A model generated the notes under the pieces. That model saw nothing but the letters and a program-made list of their open reading frames with translations. It did not search any database and was not told the origin of the DNA. Of a stretch of 29,285 nt of DNA, positions 18,423 through 26,890 are shown one piece after another (position 1 is the first letter of the stretch; each line of letters opens with the position of its first letter). The position numbers and the translations under genes are program-made. This DNA is from Labilithrix sp. (GTDB lineage Bacteria > Myxococcota > Polyangia > Polyangiales > Polyangiaceae), in assembly GCA_028287035.1 (NCBI GenBank), contig JAQBQL010000134.1, forward strand, positions 1 to 29,285. The letters run 5' to 3'.

Positions 18423-18430
18423 AGGATTCA

Positions 18431-19261
18431 TCAGCCCTTGAGGAGGCCGAGCGCGAGCTGCGAGGTCTGGTTCGCCTGCCCCAGGATGGCGGCGCCGGCC
18501 TGCGAGAGGACCTGGTTCTTCGAGAGAGTCGCGGTTTCCGACGCGATGTCCGCGTCACGGATACGGCTGAGCGCGGCGGACGTGTTCGTCTGCATCGTCT
18601 GGAGGTTCGAGATCGTGTTCTGGAACCGGTTCATCGCCGCACCGAATCCGGCTCGCACGCCGGAGAGGCTCTGGATGCCCGAGTCGAGCGCCGTGATGGC
18701 GGTCTGCGCGTTGGCGAAGCTCGTCACGTCGGTCGCGGTCGCGCCGAGGAGGCTCGCCGAGTCGGCGCCGCCGAAGCTCACCGCGATGCGGTCCGTCGCG
18801 GCGGTGCCGATACCGACCTGGAACGACTTCGTGGCCGCAGTGCCCGAGAGCAGGTTGATGCCGTTGAACTGGACCGAGGACGAGATGCGGTCGATTTCCG
18901 ACGCGTTCTGCTGGTACTCGGCATTGAGGTTCGTGTAGTCGTTCGCGCTCAGGGAGCCGTTCGAGGCCTGCACCGCGAGCTCGCGCATGCGGGTCATGAT
19001 GTTGTGCATCTCTTCTGCGCCGCCGTCCGCGGTCTGCAACATCGAGATACCGTCGTTGGCATTGCGCTCGGCGACGGCGTAGGACTTCACCTGCGCGTTC
19101 ATCGACTTGCTGATGCCGAGGCCGGCCGCGTCGTCCGCCGCGCTGTTGATGCGCATACCGCTGGAGAGGCGGGCAAACGAGGTCGACAGGGAGGTCTGGG
19201 TCCGCGCGAGGGAGTTCTGCGCGACCATGGAGGTAACGTTCGTCGTGATGTTCAAGGCCAT
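18431..19261 (-). CDS. fliC: Flagellin (copy nearest fliD)
   Basis: This 276-residue flagellin is short, with the conserved D0/D1 ends and almost no variable middle. The N-terminal LSSGMRINSAADDAAGLGIS and the C-terminal SRIRDADIASETATLSKNQVLSQAG and LALGLLKG are typical. It is exported by the flagellar type III apparatus and polymerises into the filament. It differs from the neighbouring flagellin at about 21 positions with no gaps. It has its own sigma-28-like promoter about 100 bases upstream, GGAG before the ATG and a strong terminator behind it. Confidence 0.95.
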   Translation of the reverse strand: MALNITTNVTSMVAQNSLARTQTSLSTSFARLSSGMRINSAADDAAGLGISKSMNAQVKSYAVAERNANDGISMLQTADGGAEEMHNIMTRMRELAVQASNGSLSANDYTNLNAEYQQNASEIDRISSSVQFNGINLLSGTAATKSFQVGIGTAATDRIAVSFGGADSASLLGATATDVTSFANAQTAITALDSGIQSLSGVRAGFGAAMNRFQNTISNLQTMQTNTSAALSRIRDADIASETATLSKNQVLSQAGAAILGQANQTSQLALGLLKG

Positions 19262-19361
19262 GTCAGTTCAAGCTCCGGGGGAGGGGTTGGTGTCGTTGGA
19301 GGGAGATGGATCGAGATGCCGGCCGGTGAAAACCGACTCACTCGTTTCCTCTTACCTTCCT

Positions 19362-19388
19362 TCAACGGCCGCCCGGTCCGAGGCTTAA
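19362..19388 (-). promoter_or_regulatory. Sigma-28-like promoter of the fliD-proximal flagellin
   Basis: On the minus strand TTAA (19388-19385) is followed after 15 bases by GCCGTTGA (19369-19362). The FliA consensus is TAAA-N15-GCCGATAA, so the match is 3 of 4 and 6 of 8 at the right spacing. It lies just downstream of the hairpin that ends the other flagellin transcript, about 100 bases before the start codon. Confidence 0.45.
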
Positions 19389-19407
19389 GGCCTTTTCGAG
19401 GGGCCCT

Positions 19408-19433
19408 CCCCCAGCGCCCTCCAGCGCTGGGGG
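19408..19433 (-). terminator. Hairpin after the second flagellin
   Basis: CCCCCAGCGC and GCGCTGGGGG form a perfect 10-bp stem with a 6-base loop, twelve bases beyond the flagellin stop. No T run follows on the minus strand, so it is less certain than the terminator at 18381-18422. It separates the two flagellin transcripts. Confidence 0.6.
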
Positions 19434-19445
19434 TACCCTTGCTCA

Positions 19446-20276
19446 TCAGCCGCGGAGGAGGCCGAGCGCGAGCTGCGACGTCTGGTTGGCCTGGCCGAGG
19501 ATGGCCGCGCCCGCCTGCGAGAGGACCTGGTTCTTCGAGAGGTTCGCGCTTTCCGACGCGATGTCCGCATCGCGGATCCGGCTGAGCGCGGCCGAGGTGT
19601 TCGTCTGCATCGTCTGCAGGTTGGAGACGGTGTTGGAGAACCGGTTCATCGCCGCACCGAAGCCGGCTCGCACGCCGGAGAGGGTCTGGATGCCCGAGTC
19701 GAGGGCCGTGATGGCCGACTGCGCGTTGGCGAAGGAGGTCACGTCGGTCGCGGTACCACCGAGGAGGCGGGCCTGGTCCGCGCCGCCGAAGGAGACCGAG
19801 ATGCGGTCCGACGCGGCGGTGCCGATACCGACCTGGAAGGACTTCGAGGCCGCCGTACCGGAGAGCAGGTTGATGCCGTTGAACTGGACCGACGACGAGA
19901 TACGGTCGATTTCAGAGGCGTTCTGCTGGTACTCGGCATTGAGGTTCGTGTAGTCGTTCGCGCTGAGCGAGCCGTTGGAGGCCTGGACCGCGAGCTCGCG
20001 CATCCGGGTCATGATGCCGTGCATCTCTTCCGCGCCGCCGTCCGCCGTCTGCAGCATCGAGATGCCGTCGTTCGTGTTGCGCTCGGCGACCGCGTAGGAG
20101 CGGACCTGAGCGTTCATCGACTTGCTGATACCGAGGCCTGCCGCGTCGTCCGCCGCGCTGTTGATGCGCATACCGCTCGAGAGGCGAGCGAAGGAGGTGG
20201 AGAGCGCGCCCTGGGTCTTGGCGAGCGAGTTCTGAGCGACCATGGACGTGACGTTGGTGGTGATTGCGAGGGACAT
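19446..20276 (-). CDS. fliC: Flagellin (copy nearest the glucosaminidase gene)
   Basis: This is a 276-residue flagellin of the same build as its neighbour, with a near-identical D0/D1 core, RRG-free C-terminus LALGLLRG and no real D2/D3 domain. Substitutions against the other copy cluster at residues 2-24, in the short middle around GGADQARLLGG, and near ESANLSKNQ. AGGAG precedes the ATG by about nine bases. A sigma-28-like promoter lies about 75 bases upstream and a hairpin follows the stop. The pair looks like a local duplication kept similar by selection or gene conversion; the two proteins may be mixed in one filament or made under different conditions. Confidence 0.95.
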   Translation of the reverse strand: MSLAITTNVTSMVAQNSLAKTQGALSTSFARLSSGMRINSAADDAAGLGISKSMNAQVRSYAVAERNTNDGISMLQTADGGAEEMHGIMTRMRELAVQASNGSLSANDYTNLNAEYQQNASEIDRISSSVQFNGINLLSGTAASKSFQVGIGTAASDRISVSFGGADQARLLGGTATDVTSFANAQSAITALDSGIQTLSGVRAGFGAAMNRFSNTVSNLQTMQTNTSAALSRIRDADIASESANLSKNQVLSQAGAAILGQANQTSQLALGLLRG

Positions 20277-20351
20277 ATGAGTAGCTCCTGGTGGAGGGAT
20301 TTCAGGGATTTGGCGGTCGGCGTCTTTGCCGTCCTGCCTCGTCCCCTCATA

Positions 20352-20378
20352 TGCTCGGTACGGAGGAAAGGCCGTTTG
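20352..20378 (-). promoter_or_regulatory. Sigma-28-like promoter of the second flagellin
   Basis: On the minus strand CAAA (20378-20375) is followed after exactly 15 bases by ACCGAGCA (20359-20352). Against TAAA-N15-GCCGATAA this matches 3 of 4 and 5 of 8. The position, about 75 bases before the start codon and after the previous gene, and the fliA gene in the same cluster support it. Confidence 0.4.
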
Positions 20379-20381
20379 CTT

Positions 20382-20400
20382 GAATCGATTTCTTCGATTC
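20382..20400. promoter_or_regulatory. Perfect AT-rich dyad just upstream of the flagellin promoter
   Basis: GAATCGA and TCGATTC form a perfect 7-bp dyad around TTTCT, 11 bases after the glucosaminidase stop and 3 bases upstream of the putative -35. It could be a protein-binding site for the flagellin promoter or a weak terminator of the preceding operon; no T run follows on the minus strand. Confidence 0.3.
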
Positions 20401-20411
20401 CCGGCCCGTCC

Positions 20412-21113
20412 TCAGTCCTCGTCCGATTCGTCGTCGACCTCGTGGTGGCTCCCCGCGTGGCCGATGGCATCCATCATACGGTTGAGCTGCGGGCCGTCGG
20501 CGAAGCCCGCCGTGCCGCTGGCGCCGCTCCCGAGCATGCTCGAGAAGTTGGGCAGGGCCGGGATGCTGGCGAGGCCCGTCATCTCGTGGGAAGGAGAGCT
20601 CGCCCCGCCCGTGCCCATCAGGGAGCGGAGGCCGTGGGCGTAGTCGCTCTCGTTCGCCGTGTAGTAGCCGCTCTTCTTGAGCGCATGGGCGAACGCGTCG
20701 GTATCGCCCCGCTCCGCCTGCGCCATCGCCGCCGGGAAGCGGTCCTTCATCAGGCGAACGTAGTCGGCGGCGCCGTCGTCGAGGCTCTGGTAGGCGCGGA
20801 AGCCGTCCCGGATCTCGACCTCCTGGCCGTTCAGGACCTCCTTCGTCCGCAGCTTCGCGGTCTCGCCGGAGGGCCCCGAGCCCTTGATGCCACCGAAGTT
20901 GTAGTTGTACATCCGCCCGCCACTCGCCGTCTCGAGCGAGGCCTGGGCGGTGAGGACGTCGAGCGTCGCGCCGCTGGCGGTGCGCCCGGTGACCTTTACG
21001 TGCGCGCGGGCGAGCGCGCCGCGGATGTCGCCCTGCGTGACGGGCGTGCGGCGAGGCTCGACCTCGCGGGCGGCCTGCGCCGCCGCATTTCCAGTTCCTG
21101 CTGCGACGCGCAC
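20412..21113 (-). CDS. FlgJ-type peptidoglycan hydrolase (glucosaminidase domain)
   Basis: This protein of about 233 residues has a glucosaminidase/FlgJ-like catalytic domain. It shows LTAQASLETASGGRMYNYNFGGIKG with the probable catalytic Glu in SLETASG, then FRAYQSLDDGAADYVRLMKDRFP and FAHALKKSGYYTANESDYAHGLRSLM. Such enzymes open the cell wall so that the rod can pass through. The N-terminal rod-capping domain of enterobacterial FlgJ is missing, with only about 30 unstructured residues before the domain. A Ser/Gly/Ala tail of 60 residues ends in an acidic cluster. No signal peptide is seen, so export through the flagellar apparatus is likely. The GTG at 21113 is chosen because it sits one base after the flgF stop. 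Confidence 0.8.
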   Translation of the reverse strand: MRVAAGTGNAAAQAAREVEPRRTPVTQGDIRGALARAHVKVTGRTASGATLDVLTAQASLETASGGRMYNYNFGGIKGSGPSGETAKLRTKEVLNGQEVEIRDGFRAYQSLDDGAADYVRLMKDRFPAAMAQAERGDTDAFAHALKKSGYYTANESDYAHGLRSLMGTGGASSPSHEMTGLASIPALPNFSSMLGSGASGTAGFADGPQLNRMMDAIGHAGSHHEVDDESDED

Positions 21114-21114
21114 G

Positions 21115-21843
21115 TCATCCCTCGGTGGCCGTGGGGGTGGTGGTGAGGACCTTCCGGTCGATCTCACCGAACGTGTCGAGCATGCGCTGGAACGCTTCGA
21201 ACGTACGCGACGCGGTGACGAGCTCGGTCATGGAGCCGACCACCGTTGCATTGGATTCTTCGAGGGCGCCGACATCGAGCTGACCACTGGTTGCGACGGG
21301 CGTGCCACCGTCGGCTGCCAGCAGGTTGGCGCCTTCGCGCTTCATCGACGTGCCCTTCTCGAGCTTCACGAGCCGCAGCCGACCGACCACCTCGCCGTCC
21401 TGCGTGACGCTGCCATCGCTGGCGATCGCGGTCTCGGCCGCGGCATCGACCTTGATCGGCTTGCCGTCCTCGCCTGCCACGTTCTGGCCCGTCGACGTCT
21501 GGAGCGAGCCATCGCTCGCGACCTTCAGCGCGCCGCCGCGCGTGTAGCGCTCGCCGCGCGGGGTCGTGACCCCGAGATAGATGCCTTCGGGAAGGGCCAT
21601 GTCGAGCGACCGGCCCGTCATCCGCAGCGCGCCACGCGTCGCGTCCATCGCGCTCTCGTCGATGACCGTCTGGTGGAGGGCGGAGCCCGCCTTGTTCGTG
21701 GCGCCTGCGAGCACTTCCCTGAACACCGGTCGCACGCGCTGGTAGCCCGTGGTGGTGGCGTTCGCCAGGTTGGCAGCGGTGGATTCGAGCGCAGCTTCCT
21801 GCGCGACCGCCCCGCTGAGCGCTACGTAGATGCCTCGAGACAT
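21115..21843 (-). CDS. flgF: Flagellar basal-body rod protein FlgF
   Basis: This 242-residue axial protein starts with the flagellar rod signature (GIYVALSGAVAQEAALESTAANLANATTTGYQR, whose ANLANATTTGYQR core is diagnostic). It continues with the FlgE/F/G-type core (DMALPEGIYLGVTTPRGERYTRGGALKVASDGSL) and ends with the C-terminal axial motif ALEESNATVVGSMTELVTASRTFEAFQRML. It is a proximal rod component of the flagellum. FlgG, often the next gene, is not here. It lies six bases after fliA and one base before the glucosaminidase gene, so rod protein and wall-opening enzyme are probably translated together. Confidence 0.88.
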   Translation of the reverse strand: MSRGIYVALSGAVAQEAALESTAANLANATTTGYQRVRPVFREVLAGATNKAGSALHQTVIDESAMDATRGALRMTGRSLDMALPEGIYLGVTTPRGERYTRGGALKVASDGSLQTSTGQNVAGEDGKPIKVDAAAETAIASDGSVTQDGEVVGRLRLVKLEKGTSMKREGANLLAADGGTPVATSGQLDVGALEESNATVVGSMTELVTASRTFEAFQRMLDTFGEIDRKVLTTTPTATEG

Positions 21844-21849
21844 GCGGTA

Positions 21850-22566
21850 CTAGTCCTTTCCGATGGCGGCCCTGAGCCGATGAATGGCTTCGGTGTGCAA
21901 TTGGCAGGCCCGCGACTCGGTGACCTCGAGGACAATCCCGATCTCGCGGAGGGTGTGGCCTTCGGAGTAGTAGAGAGCGAGCACCTGCTGGAGGCGGATC
22001 GGCAGCTCCTCGATCGCCGTCGTCACGGCGGCGGCCATCTCCTTCTTGCCGGCCGCGTCGTCGGGCGACTCGGTGCTCGACGCTTGCTGGACGTCGTCGA
22101 GGTCGAGCATCTCGAGCCGCGCCATGCCGGCCTTGCCGACCTCGTCGAGCGTCGTCCGGTACTGCTCGAGTGACATCGTCATATCCTTGGCGATCTCCTC
22201 CTCCTCGGGGGGTCGGCCGAGTGACTTCGTCAAGGAATTGATGCTGCGCGAGATGGCGCGTGACTGGCCGCGCGCGGTGCGCGACGCCGGATCGAGGCTG
22301 CGGAGGTGGTCGAGCGCGGCCCCGCGGATGCGGTAGAGCGCGTACGCCTCGAACTCCGCCTCGTCCATGTCGGGGCTCGCGCGGTCGAACGCCTCGAGGA
22401 GACCCACCCACCCGTAGCTGACCAGGTCGGCCACGGTGATGGTGGTCGGGAGCTTCCGCGCGAGCTTCATCGCGGTCCGGCGGACGAGCGGCAGATACCG
22501 GTCGTAGTCGGCCCGCGAGAGCTTTCGTCGCGCGGTGGTCTCCTGGGTTGCGAATGCGGCGCTCAT
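21850..22566 (-). CDS. fliA: Flagellar sigma factor FliA (sigma-28, WhiG/FliA family)
   Basis: This 238-residue sigma factor has region 2 (DYDRYLPLVRRTAMKLARKLP, then VADLVSYGWVGLLEAFDR and YALYRIRGAALDHLRSLD), region 3 (LGRPPEEEEIAKDMTMS) and region 4 (ELPIRLQQVLALYYSEGHTL with helix-turn-helix EIGIVLEVTESRACQLHTEAI). It directs RNA polymerase to late flagellar promoters; candidates lie upstream of both flagellin genes in this window. FlgM, its usual anti-sigma factor, is not in the window. The gene starts one base after the flhF stop. Confidence 0.95.
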   Translation of the reverse strand: MSAAFATQETTARRKLSRADYDRYLPLVRRTAMKLARKLPTTITVADLVSYGWVGLLEAFDRASPDMDEAEFEAYALYRIRGAALDHLRSLDPASRTARGQSRAISRSINSLTKSLGRPPEEEEIAKDMTMSLEQYRTTLDEVGKAGMARLEMLDLDDVQQASSTESPDDAAGKKEMAAAVTTAIEELPIRLQQVLALYYSEGHTLREIGIVLEVTESRACQLHTEAIHRLRAAIGKD

Positions 22567-22567
22567 C

Positions 22568-23650
22568 TCAGCCCTGCTCCTCTTCCTTCGCCTGCTCGGT
22601 GATCTTCTTCGGCGCGGGGACGAGGCGCGTCACGATCTCGGCGTGGGTCGCGGTGCCGATGTCCTCGGGGACGCGCTGGCCGAAGCAGAGCGTCGAGATG
22701 GGCAGCTTCGTGGCGAAGGGCGCGTGCACCAGGGCCGAGGGCGCATCCGTCTCGTCGAGCTTCGTGACGCACACGGAGGTCGGGCGGCTCGGCGCGAAGT
22801 CGCGGGCGATGCGCACCGAATCGGCGGAGCGCAGCGCCGCCGGCGTGCAGAGCATGACCTCGATCGCGCGGTTTCCCGCGATCTCGACGCGGAGGCGGTC
22901 GTCGCCGAGCATGGCCTCGACGCTCCCCTCCCCGACCGCGCGGCCGGAGGTGTCGACGATGATGACGTCGGCGGTGATGCCGCTCACCACGGTGAGGAGC
23001 TCCTCGGCGGTCGCGACCGCGTGGAACGGTGAATCCATCAGCTCGGCGTACTGGCGCAGCTGGTCGAGGGCGCCGACGCGGTAGCCGTCGCAGGAGATGA
23101 ACGCGACCGACTGCTTCTTGCGGAGGGCGCGGGCGCCGAGCTTCGCGGCGGTCGTGGTCTTGCCGACGCCGGCGGGGCCGACGAGCGCGATGAGGCGCGG
23201 CTCGGTGCTGGCGATGGGCCAGGGCGTGACCGCGACGAGCGCCGTCACCGCATCGGCGAGACGCTCCTCGTCACACTTGCCGGCGTTTGCCTTCGCGGAC
23301 TTGCCGCGGGAGAGCGCGGTCGCGGCCGGTCCCTCGATCCCGACCGAGCGCACGAGCGCCGCGTAGGTGTCACCCTTCTTCGCGGGCACGGCGAGGAGCT
23401 GCTCGACCGTCGCGCGGAGGGCCGCGAGCTCGGCGGCGAGCTCGGTGCTCGCCGGCTTCGGGCGGTTCATGGCTCCGCGGAGGGCGCGCACCTCGGTGCG
23501 GACCTCGGCGCGCAGGGCCGCGATCTCCTCGAGCACCTCGGTCCGGGCGCTGTCCTGGGGGGCGTCCTCGGCGTCGCGATAGACCTCGCGGGCAAAGGGG
23601 GTGCTCTCACGACGGGCGTTCGGGCGGGTCTCGTACGGATGCGAATTCAT
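22568..23650 (-). CDS. flhF: Flagellar biosynthesis GTPase FlhF (SRP family)
   Basis: This protein of about 360 residues has a disordered N-terminus, a short coiled-coil-prone part (LEEIAALRAEVRTEVRALRG) and an SRP-type N and G domain. The P-loop GPAGVGKTTTAAKLG is followed by VAFISCDGYRVGALDQLRQYAEL, VIIVDTSGRAVGE (G3) and VTKLDETDAPSALVH (G4). FlhF sets the polar site and number of flagella and recruits early parts. The ATG at 23650 is preferred to the TTG at 23677, because AAGGAG lies nine bases before it. It follows flhA by 23 bases. The MinD-like regulator FlhG, which normally stimulates FlhF and often follows it, is not encoded next to it. Confidence 0.92.
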   Translation of the reverse strand: MNSHPYETRPNARRESTPFAREVYRDAEDAPQDSARTEVLEEIAALRAEVRTEVRALRGAMNRPKPASTELAAELAALRATVEQLLAVPAKKGDTYAALVRSVGIEGPAATALSRGKSAKANAGKCDEERLADAVTALVAVTPWPIASTEPRLIALVGPAGVGKTTTAAKLGARALRKKQSVAFISCDGYRVGALDQLRQYAELMDSPFHAVATAEELLTVVSGITADVIIVDTSGRAVGEGSVEAMLGDDRLRVEIAGNRAIEVMLCTPAALRSADSVRIARDFAPSRPTSVCVTKLDETDAPSALVHAPFATKLPISTLCFGQRVPEDIGTATHAEIVTRLVPAPKKITEQAKEEEQG

Positions 23651-23673
23651 CGACAACTTCTCCTTCGGAACCT

Positions 23674-25770
23674 TCAAGCGGCGAGACGATCAATCACGCG
23701 GAGGGGGGCATTCGGCTCGATCTCGCGGAACGAGACGACCGGCATCTGGGGGAGCTTGCGCTCGAGGATGGCGCGCACGTAGCGCCGCAGGTCGGGCGCA
23801 GTGACGACGAGGGGGGCGGCGCCGTGGACGCCGAACTTCGTCGTGGAGCCCTCGGCCATGGCGACCACCTGACGGAGCAGCTCGGGGTCGAGCGCGCCGC
23901 CGATGCCGCGGGCGATCTCGCCGAGCGACGTGCGGAGGATCTGCTCGAGCCGCGGGTCGAGAGTCAACGCGTTGACAACACCGTCATCCGACCGATGGCG
24001 CGCCGTGATCTGCGAGGCCAGGCGCTCACGGACCATTTCCGTGAGTTGTTCCGGGTCCTTCGTCTGCGTCGCGAGCTCGCCGACCGCCTCGAGGATGCTG
24101 CGCATGTCACGGATGCTGACGCCTTCCTTGACGAGATTGCGGAGCACTCGAACCATGTCTCCTAGTGAGAGCAAAGTCGGGACCACGTCATCGACCAGCT
24201 TCGGGCACGTGCGGGCGAGCACGTCGATGAGCTGCTGCGCTTCCTGACGACCGAGCAGACGGTGGGCTTGTGCGCGCACGACCTCACCGAGGTGCGTGGC
24301 GAGGATCGTGGCGTGGTCGACGACCGCGTAACCGAGCGCCTCGGCGAGCTCGCGGTCCCGCTCCGGGATCCAGAAGGCGGGCGTGCCGAACGTCGGGTCG
24401 AGCGTCGGGATGCCGTCGATGGCCGGCGCGGAGCCGCCCGGGTCGATGGCGAGGAGGCGACCCGCCATCAGCTCGCCCTTGGCGACCTCGGTGCCGTGCA
24501 CCTTGATGCGGTAGGCGCCGGCGTCGAGCGTCAGGTCATCGTTGACGTGCACCGGAGGAACCACGACGCCGAGCTCGCGCGCCATCTCCTGACGGAGCTT
24601 CGAGACGCGCTCGAGCAGCGTGCCCCCGCGGGCGGTGTCGACGACGCCGACGAGCTCGTACCCGACCTCGAAGGCGAGGACATGAAGGGTGAGCGCCGCC
24701 TCGACGTCGTCCTGCGCGTTCTTCTTCGGGTCGGCGCTGCCGGCGGCGGCGGCGGCGGCATCGGCGGCCTTGGCGGCGGCGCCGGTGAGCGGGCTGCCGT
24801 CGGTCGGCGTGAAGCGGCGGGACAGGACGACGAGCCCGATGGCCAGGCCGAAGCACGGCAGCGCGGGCATGCCGGGCATGAGCCCCATCACCGTCATGAT
24901 GCCGGCGGTGAGCGCCACGGCCCGGCGACGACCGAGGAACTGGCTCGCGAGGGCCTTGCCGAGCGGCTCGCCGGTCGCGCTCCGGACGACGACGACGCCG
25001 GACGCCGCCGAGATGAGGAGCGCGGGGAGCTGCGAGGCGAGCGCGTCACCGATGGTGAGGACCGAGAAGGTCTCGGCAGCGCGGGCGATCTCCATCCCGC
25101 GCGCGACGCCGAGGACGAGGCCACCGATCAGGTTGATGGCCATGATGAGGAGGCCGGCGACGGCGTCGCCGTGGACGAACTTGCTCGCGCCGTCCATGGC
25201 GCCGAAGAAGTCGGCCTCGCGCTCGAGGTCCTTGCGGCGCAGCTTCGCCTGGTCGTTCGTGATCGTGCCGGAGCCGAGATCGGCGTCGATCGCCATCTGC
25301 TTGCCGGGCATGGCGTCGAGCGTGAAGCGGGCCGCGACCTCGGCGACGCGTCCGGCGCCCTTCGTGATGACGACGAAGTTGATGACGGTGAGGATGAGGA
25401 AGACGACGAGACCGACGACGACGTTGCCCTCGACGACGAAGTGCCCGAAGGCCTCGACCACGCCGCCGGCCGCTCCATTGCCCTCGCCGCCGTGCAGCAG
25501 GATGAGCCGCGTGGTGGCCACGTTCAGCGACAGGCGGAGCAGCGTCGCGATGAGGACGAAGGCCGGGAACGCCGAGAACTCGAGGGCGTTCTCGATGAAC
25601 AGCGCGGTCAGGAAGACGCCGATCGACAGCGCCATCGACAGCGAGATCATGACGTCGAGGACGACCGGTGGGACCGGCATGACCATCATCAGGACGACGC
25701 CGATGATGGCGAGGGGGACGAACGCGTCCGCCTTCTTGGGCGTCACGGCAGTGGCGGTATTCGAGCTCAC
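23674..25770 (-). CDS. flhA: Flagellar export gate protein FlhA
   Basis: This 698-residue protein matches the family length. The N-terminal half has about eight membrane helices (from LAIIGVVLMMVMPVPPVVLD onwards), with the signature LLRLSLNVATTRLIL and the FHIPEP region RFTLDAMPGKQMAIDADL. A charged linker rich in Ala leads to the cytoplasmic half (about 345-698). This half forms a nonameric ring that receives chaperone-cargo pairs, including FliS-flagellin. Its C-terminal motif is EVVRAQAHRLLGRQEAQQL. The start is GTG at 25770, and the protein from there has a normal FlhA N-terminus. It lies 43 bases after flhB and is followed by flhF. Confidence 0.96.
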   Translation of the reverse strand: MSSNTATAVTPKKADAFVPLAIIGVVLMMVMPVPPVVLDVMISLSMALSIGVFLTALFIENALEFSAFPAFVLIATLLRLSLNVATTRLILLHGGEGNGAAGGVVEAFGHFVVEGNVVVGLVVFLILTVINFVVITKGAGRVAEVAARFTLDAMPGKQMAIDADLGSGTITNDQAKLRRKDLEREADFFGAMDGASKFVHGDAVAGLLIMAINLIGGLVLGVARGMEIARAAETFSVLTIGDALASQLPALLISAASGVVVVRSATGEPLGKALASQFLGRRRAVALTAGIMTVMGLMPGMPALPCFGLAIGLVVLSRRFTPTDGSPLTGAAAKAADAAAAAAGSADPKKNAQDDVEAALTLHVLAFEVGYELVGVVDTARGGTLLERVSKLRQEMARELGVVVPPVHVNDDLTLDAGAYRIKVHGTEVAKGELMAGRLLAIDPGGSAPAIDGIPTLDPTFGTPAFWIPERDRELAEALGYAVVDHATILATHLGEVVRAQAHRLLGRQEAQQLIDVLARTCPKLVDDVVPTLLSLGDMVRVLRNLVKEGVSIRDMRSILEAVGELATQTKDPEQLTEMVRERLASQITARHRSDDGVVNALTLDPRLEQILRTSLGEIARGIGGALDPELLRQVVAMAEGSTTKFGVHGAAPLVVTAPDLRRYVRAILERKLPQMPVVSFREIEPNAPLRVIDRLAA

Positions 25771-25813
25771 GAGGGAGCTTCACGCACGCGCCATGCCGGC
25801 CGTTATCGAGGCC

Positions 25814-26890
25814 TCAGCGAGCGAGCCCTCGCTTGCGGGCCTTTCCGCCGAGCTTGTAGACGAACGCGAGGACCCGGGCGACGGCGGCGAAGTGGCCGGG
25901 CGGCACCGGACGTCCGACCTGCACCTCGGCGTCGAGCGCGCGGGCGAGCCGGCGGTTCTCCAGGATGGGGATGCCGTGCTTGCGGGCCTCGGCGCGGATG
26001 CGGAGGGCGACCTCGTCGTGGCCCTTGGCGATGACGACGGGCGCCGGGTCCTTCGGACCATAACGGAGCGCCACCGCGACGTGCGTCGGGTTCGTGACGA
26101 TGACGTCCGCCGATTTGATGCTCAGCATCGAGCGCTTCTTCGCGTTCGAGCGGGCGCGCTGCTTCATCCGGCCCTTGGCCTTGGGGTCGCCGTCCTGCTG
26201 GCGCGACTCGTCGGTGCGCTCCTGACGGGTCATCTTGAGCTCCTTGGAGATGCTCCACCAGCTCTGGCCGTAGTCGATGAGCGACACGATGAGCAGCGAC
26301 CCGGTCGCGAGGGCGAACACGCGCCCGAGAACGCCGCCGAGCACCGGGAGGGCGGCCTCGAGCGGGATGCGCGACAGGCTGACGAGGATCGGCACTTCCA
26401 GCATGAAGGCGCGGTAGGCGACGTAGCCGACGACGCCGACCCGCAGCATCGCGACCGCCAGCTCGCTGACCGCCCGCTTGGGCGAGAACATCTTGCCGAG
26501 GGCGCCGCGCGGGTCGAGCCGCTCGGGCTTCGGCGTCAGCATTTCCATGTAGGGGCGGACCCCGGACTGCGCGACGCCGATCACGACGGAGCCGACCATG
26601 GCGGCGGCGACCGCCGGTCCGGCGAGGGTCGCGCAGTGCAGCGCGCACAGCCGGATGACCGCCCAGGGGCCCTCGCGATGGAGCGCGCCGAGGTCACCGA
26701 GCGTCTGCGCGAAGAGCGTCCGTATGCCGTCGGCGATGCCCGCCTTCGAGCCCGCGAGCACGCCGAGCACCGCAATCGTGGCGACGACGCCGCCCGCATC
26801 CCTCGACTTCGCGAACCGACCTTCCTTCCGGAACTGCTCCCGTTTCTGGTCGGTCGGGTCGAAGCTCTTGTCGCCGCCGTCGTCGCTCAT
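25814..26890 (-). CDS. flhB: Flagellar export specificity switch FlhB
   Basis: This 358-residue membrane protein has a charged N-terminus (DPTDQKREQFRKEGRFAKSRD), four membrane helices up to about residue 210, the cytoplasmic linker ELKMTRQERTDESRQQDGDPKAKGR (split by the usual charged run) and the autocleavage site NPTH at 267-270. Self-cleavage between Asn and Pro changes export from rod/hook to filament substrates. The frame is open well upstream, but ATG 26890 gives the standard FlhB N-terminus and overlaps the fliR stop in an ATGA. Confidence 0.95.
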   Translation of the reverse strand: MSDDGGDKSFDPTDQKREQFRKEGRFAKSRDAGGVVATIAVLGVLAGSKAGIADGIRTLFAQTLGDLGALHREGPWAVIRLCALHCATLAGPAVAAAMVGSVVIGVAQSGVRPYMEMLTPKPERLDPRGALGKMFSPKRAVSELAVAMLRVGVVGYVAYRAFMLEVPILVSLSRIPLEAALPVLGGVLGRVFALATGSLLIVSLIDYGQSWWSISKELKMTRQERTDESRQQDGDPKAKGRMKQRARSNAKKRSMLSIKSADVIVTNPTHVAVALRYGPKDPAPVVIAKGHDEVALRIRAEARKHGIPILENRRLARALDAEVQVGRPVPPGHFAAVARVLAFVYKLGGKARKRGLAR

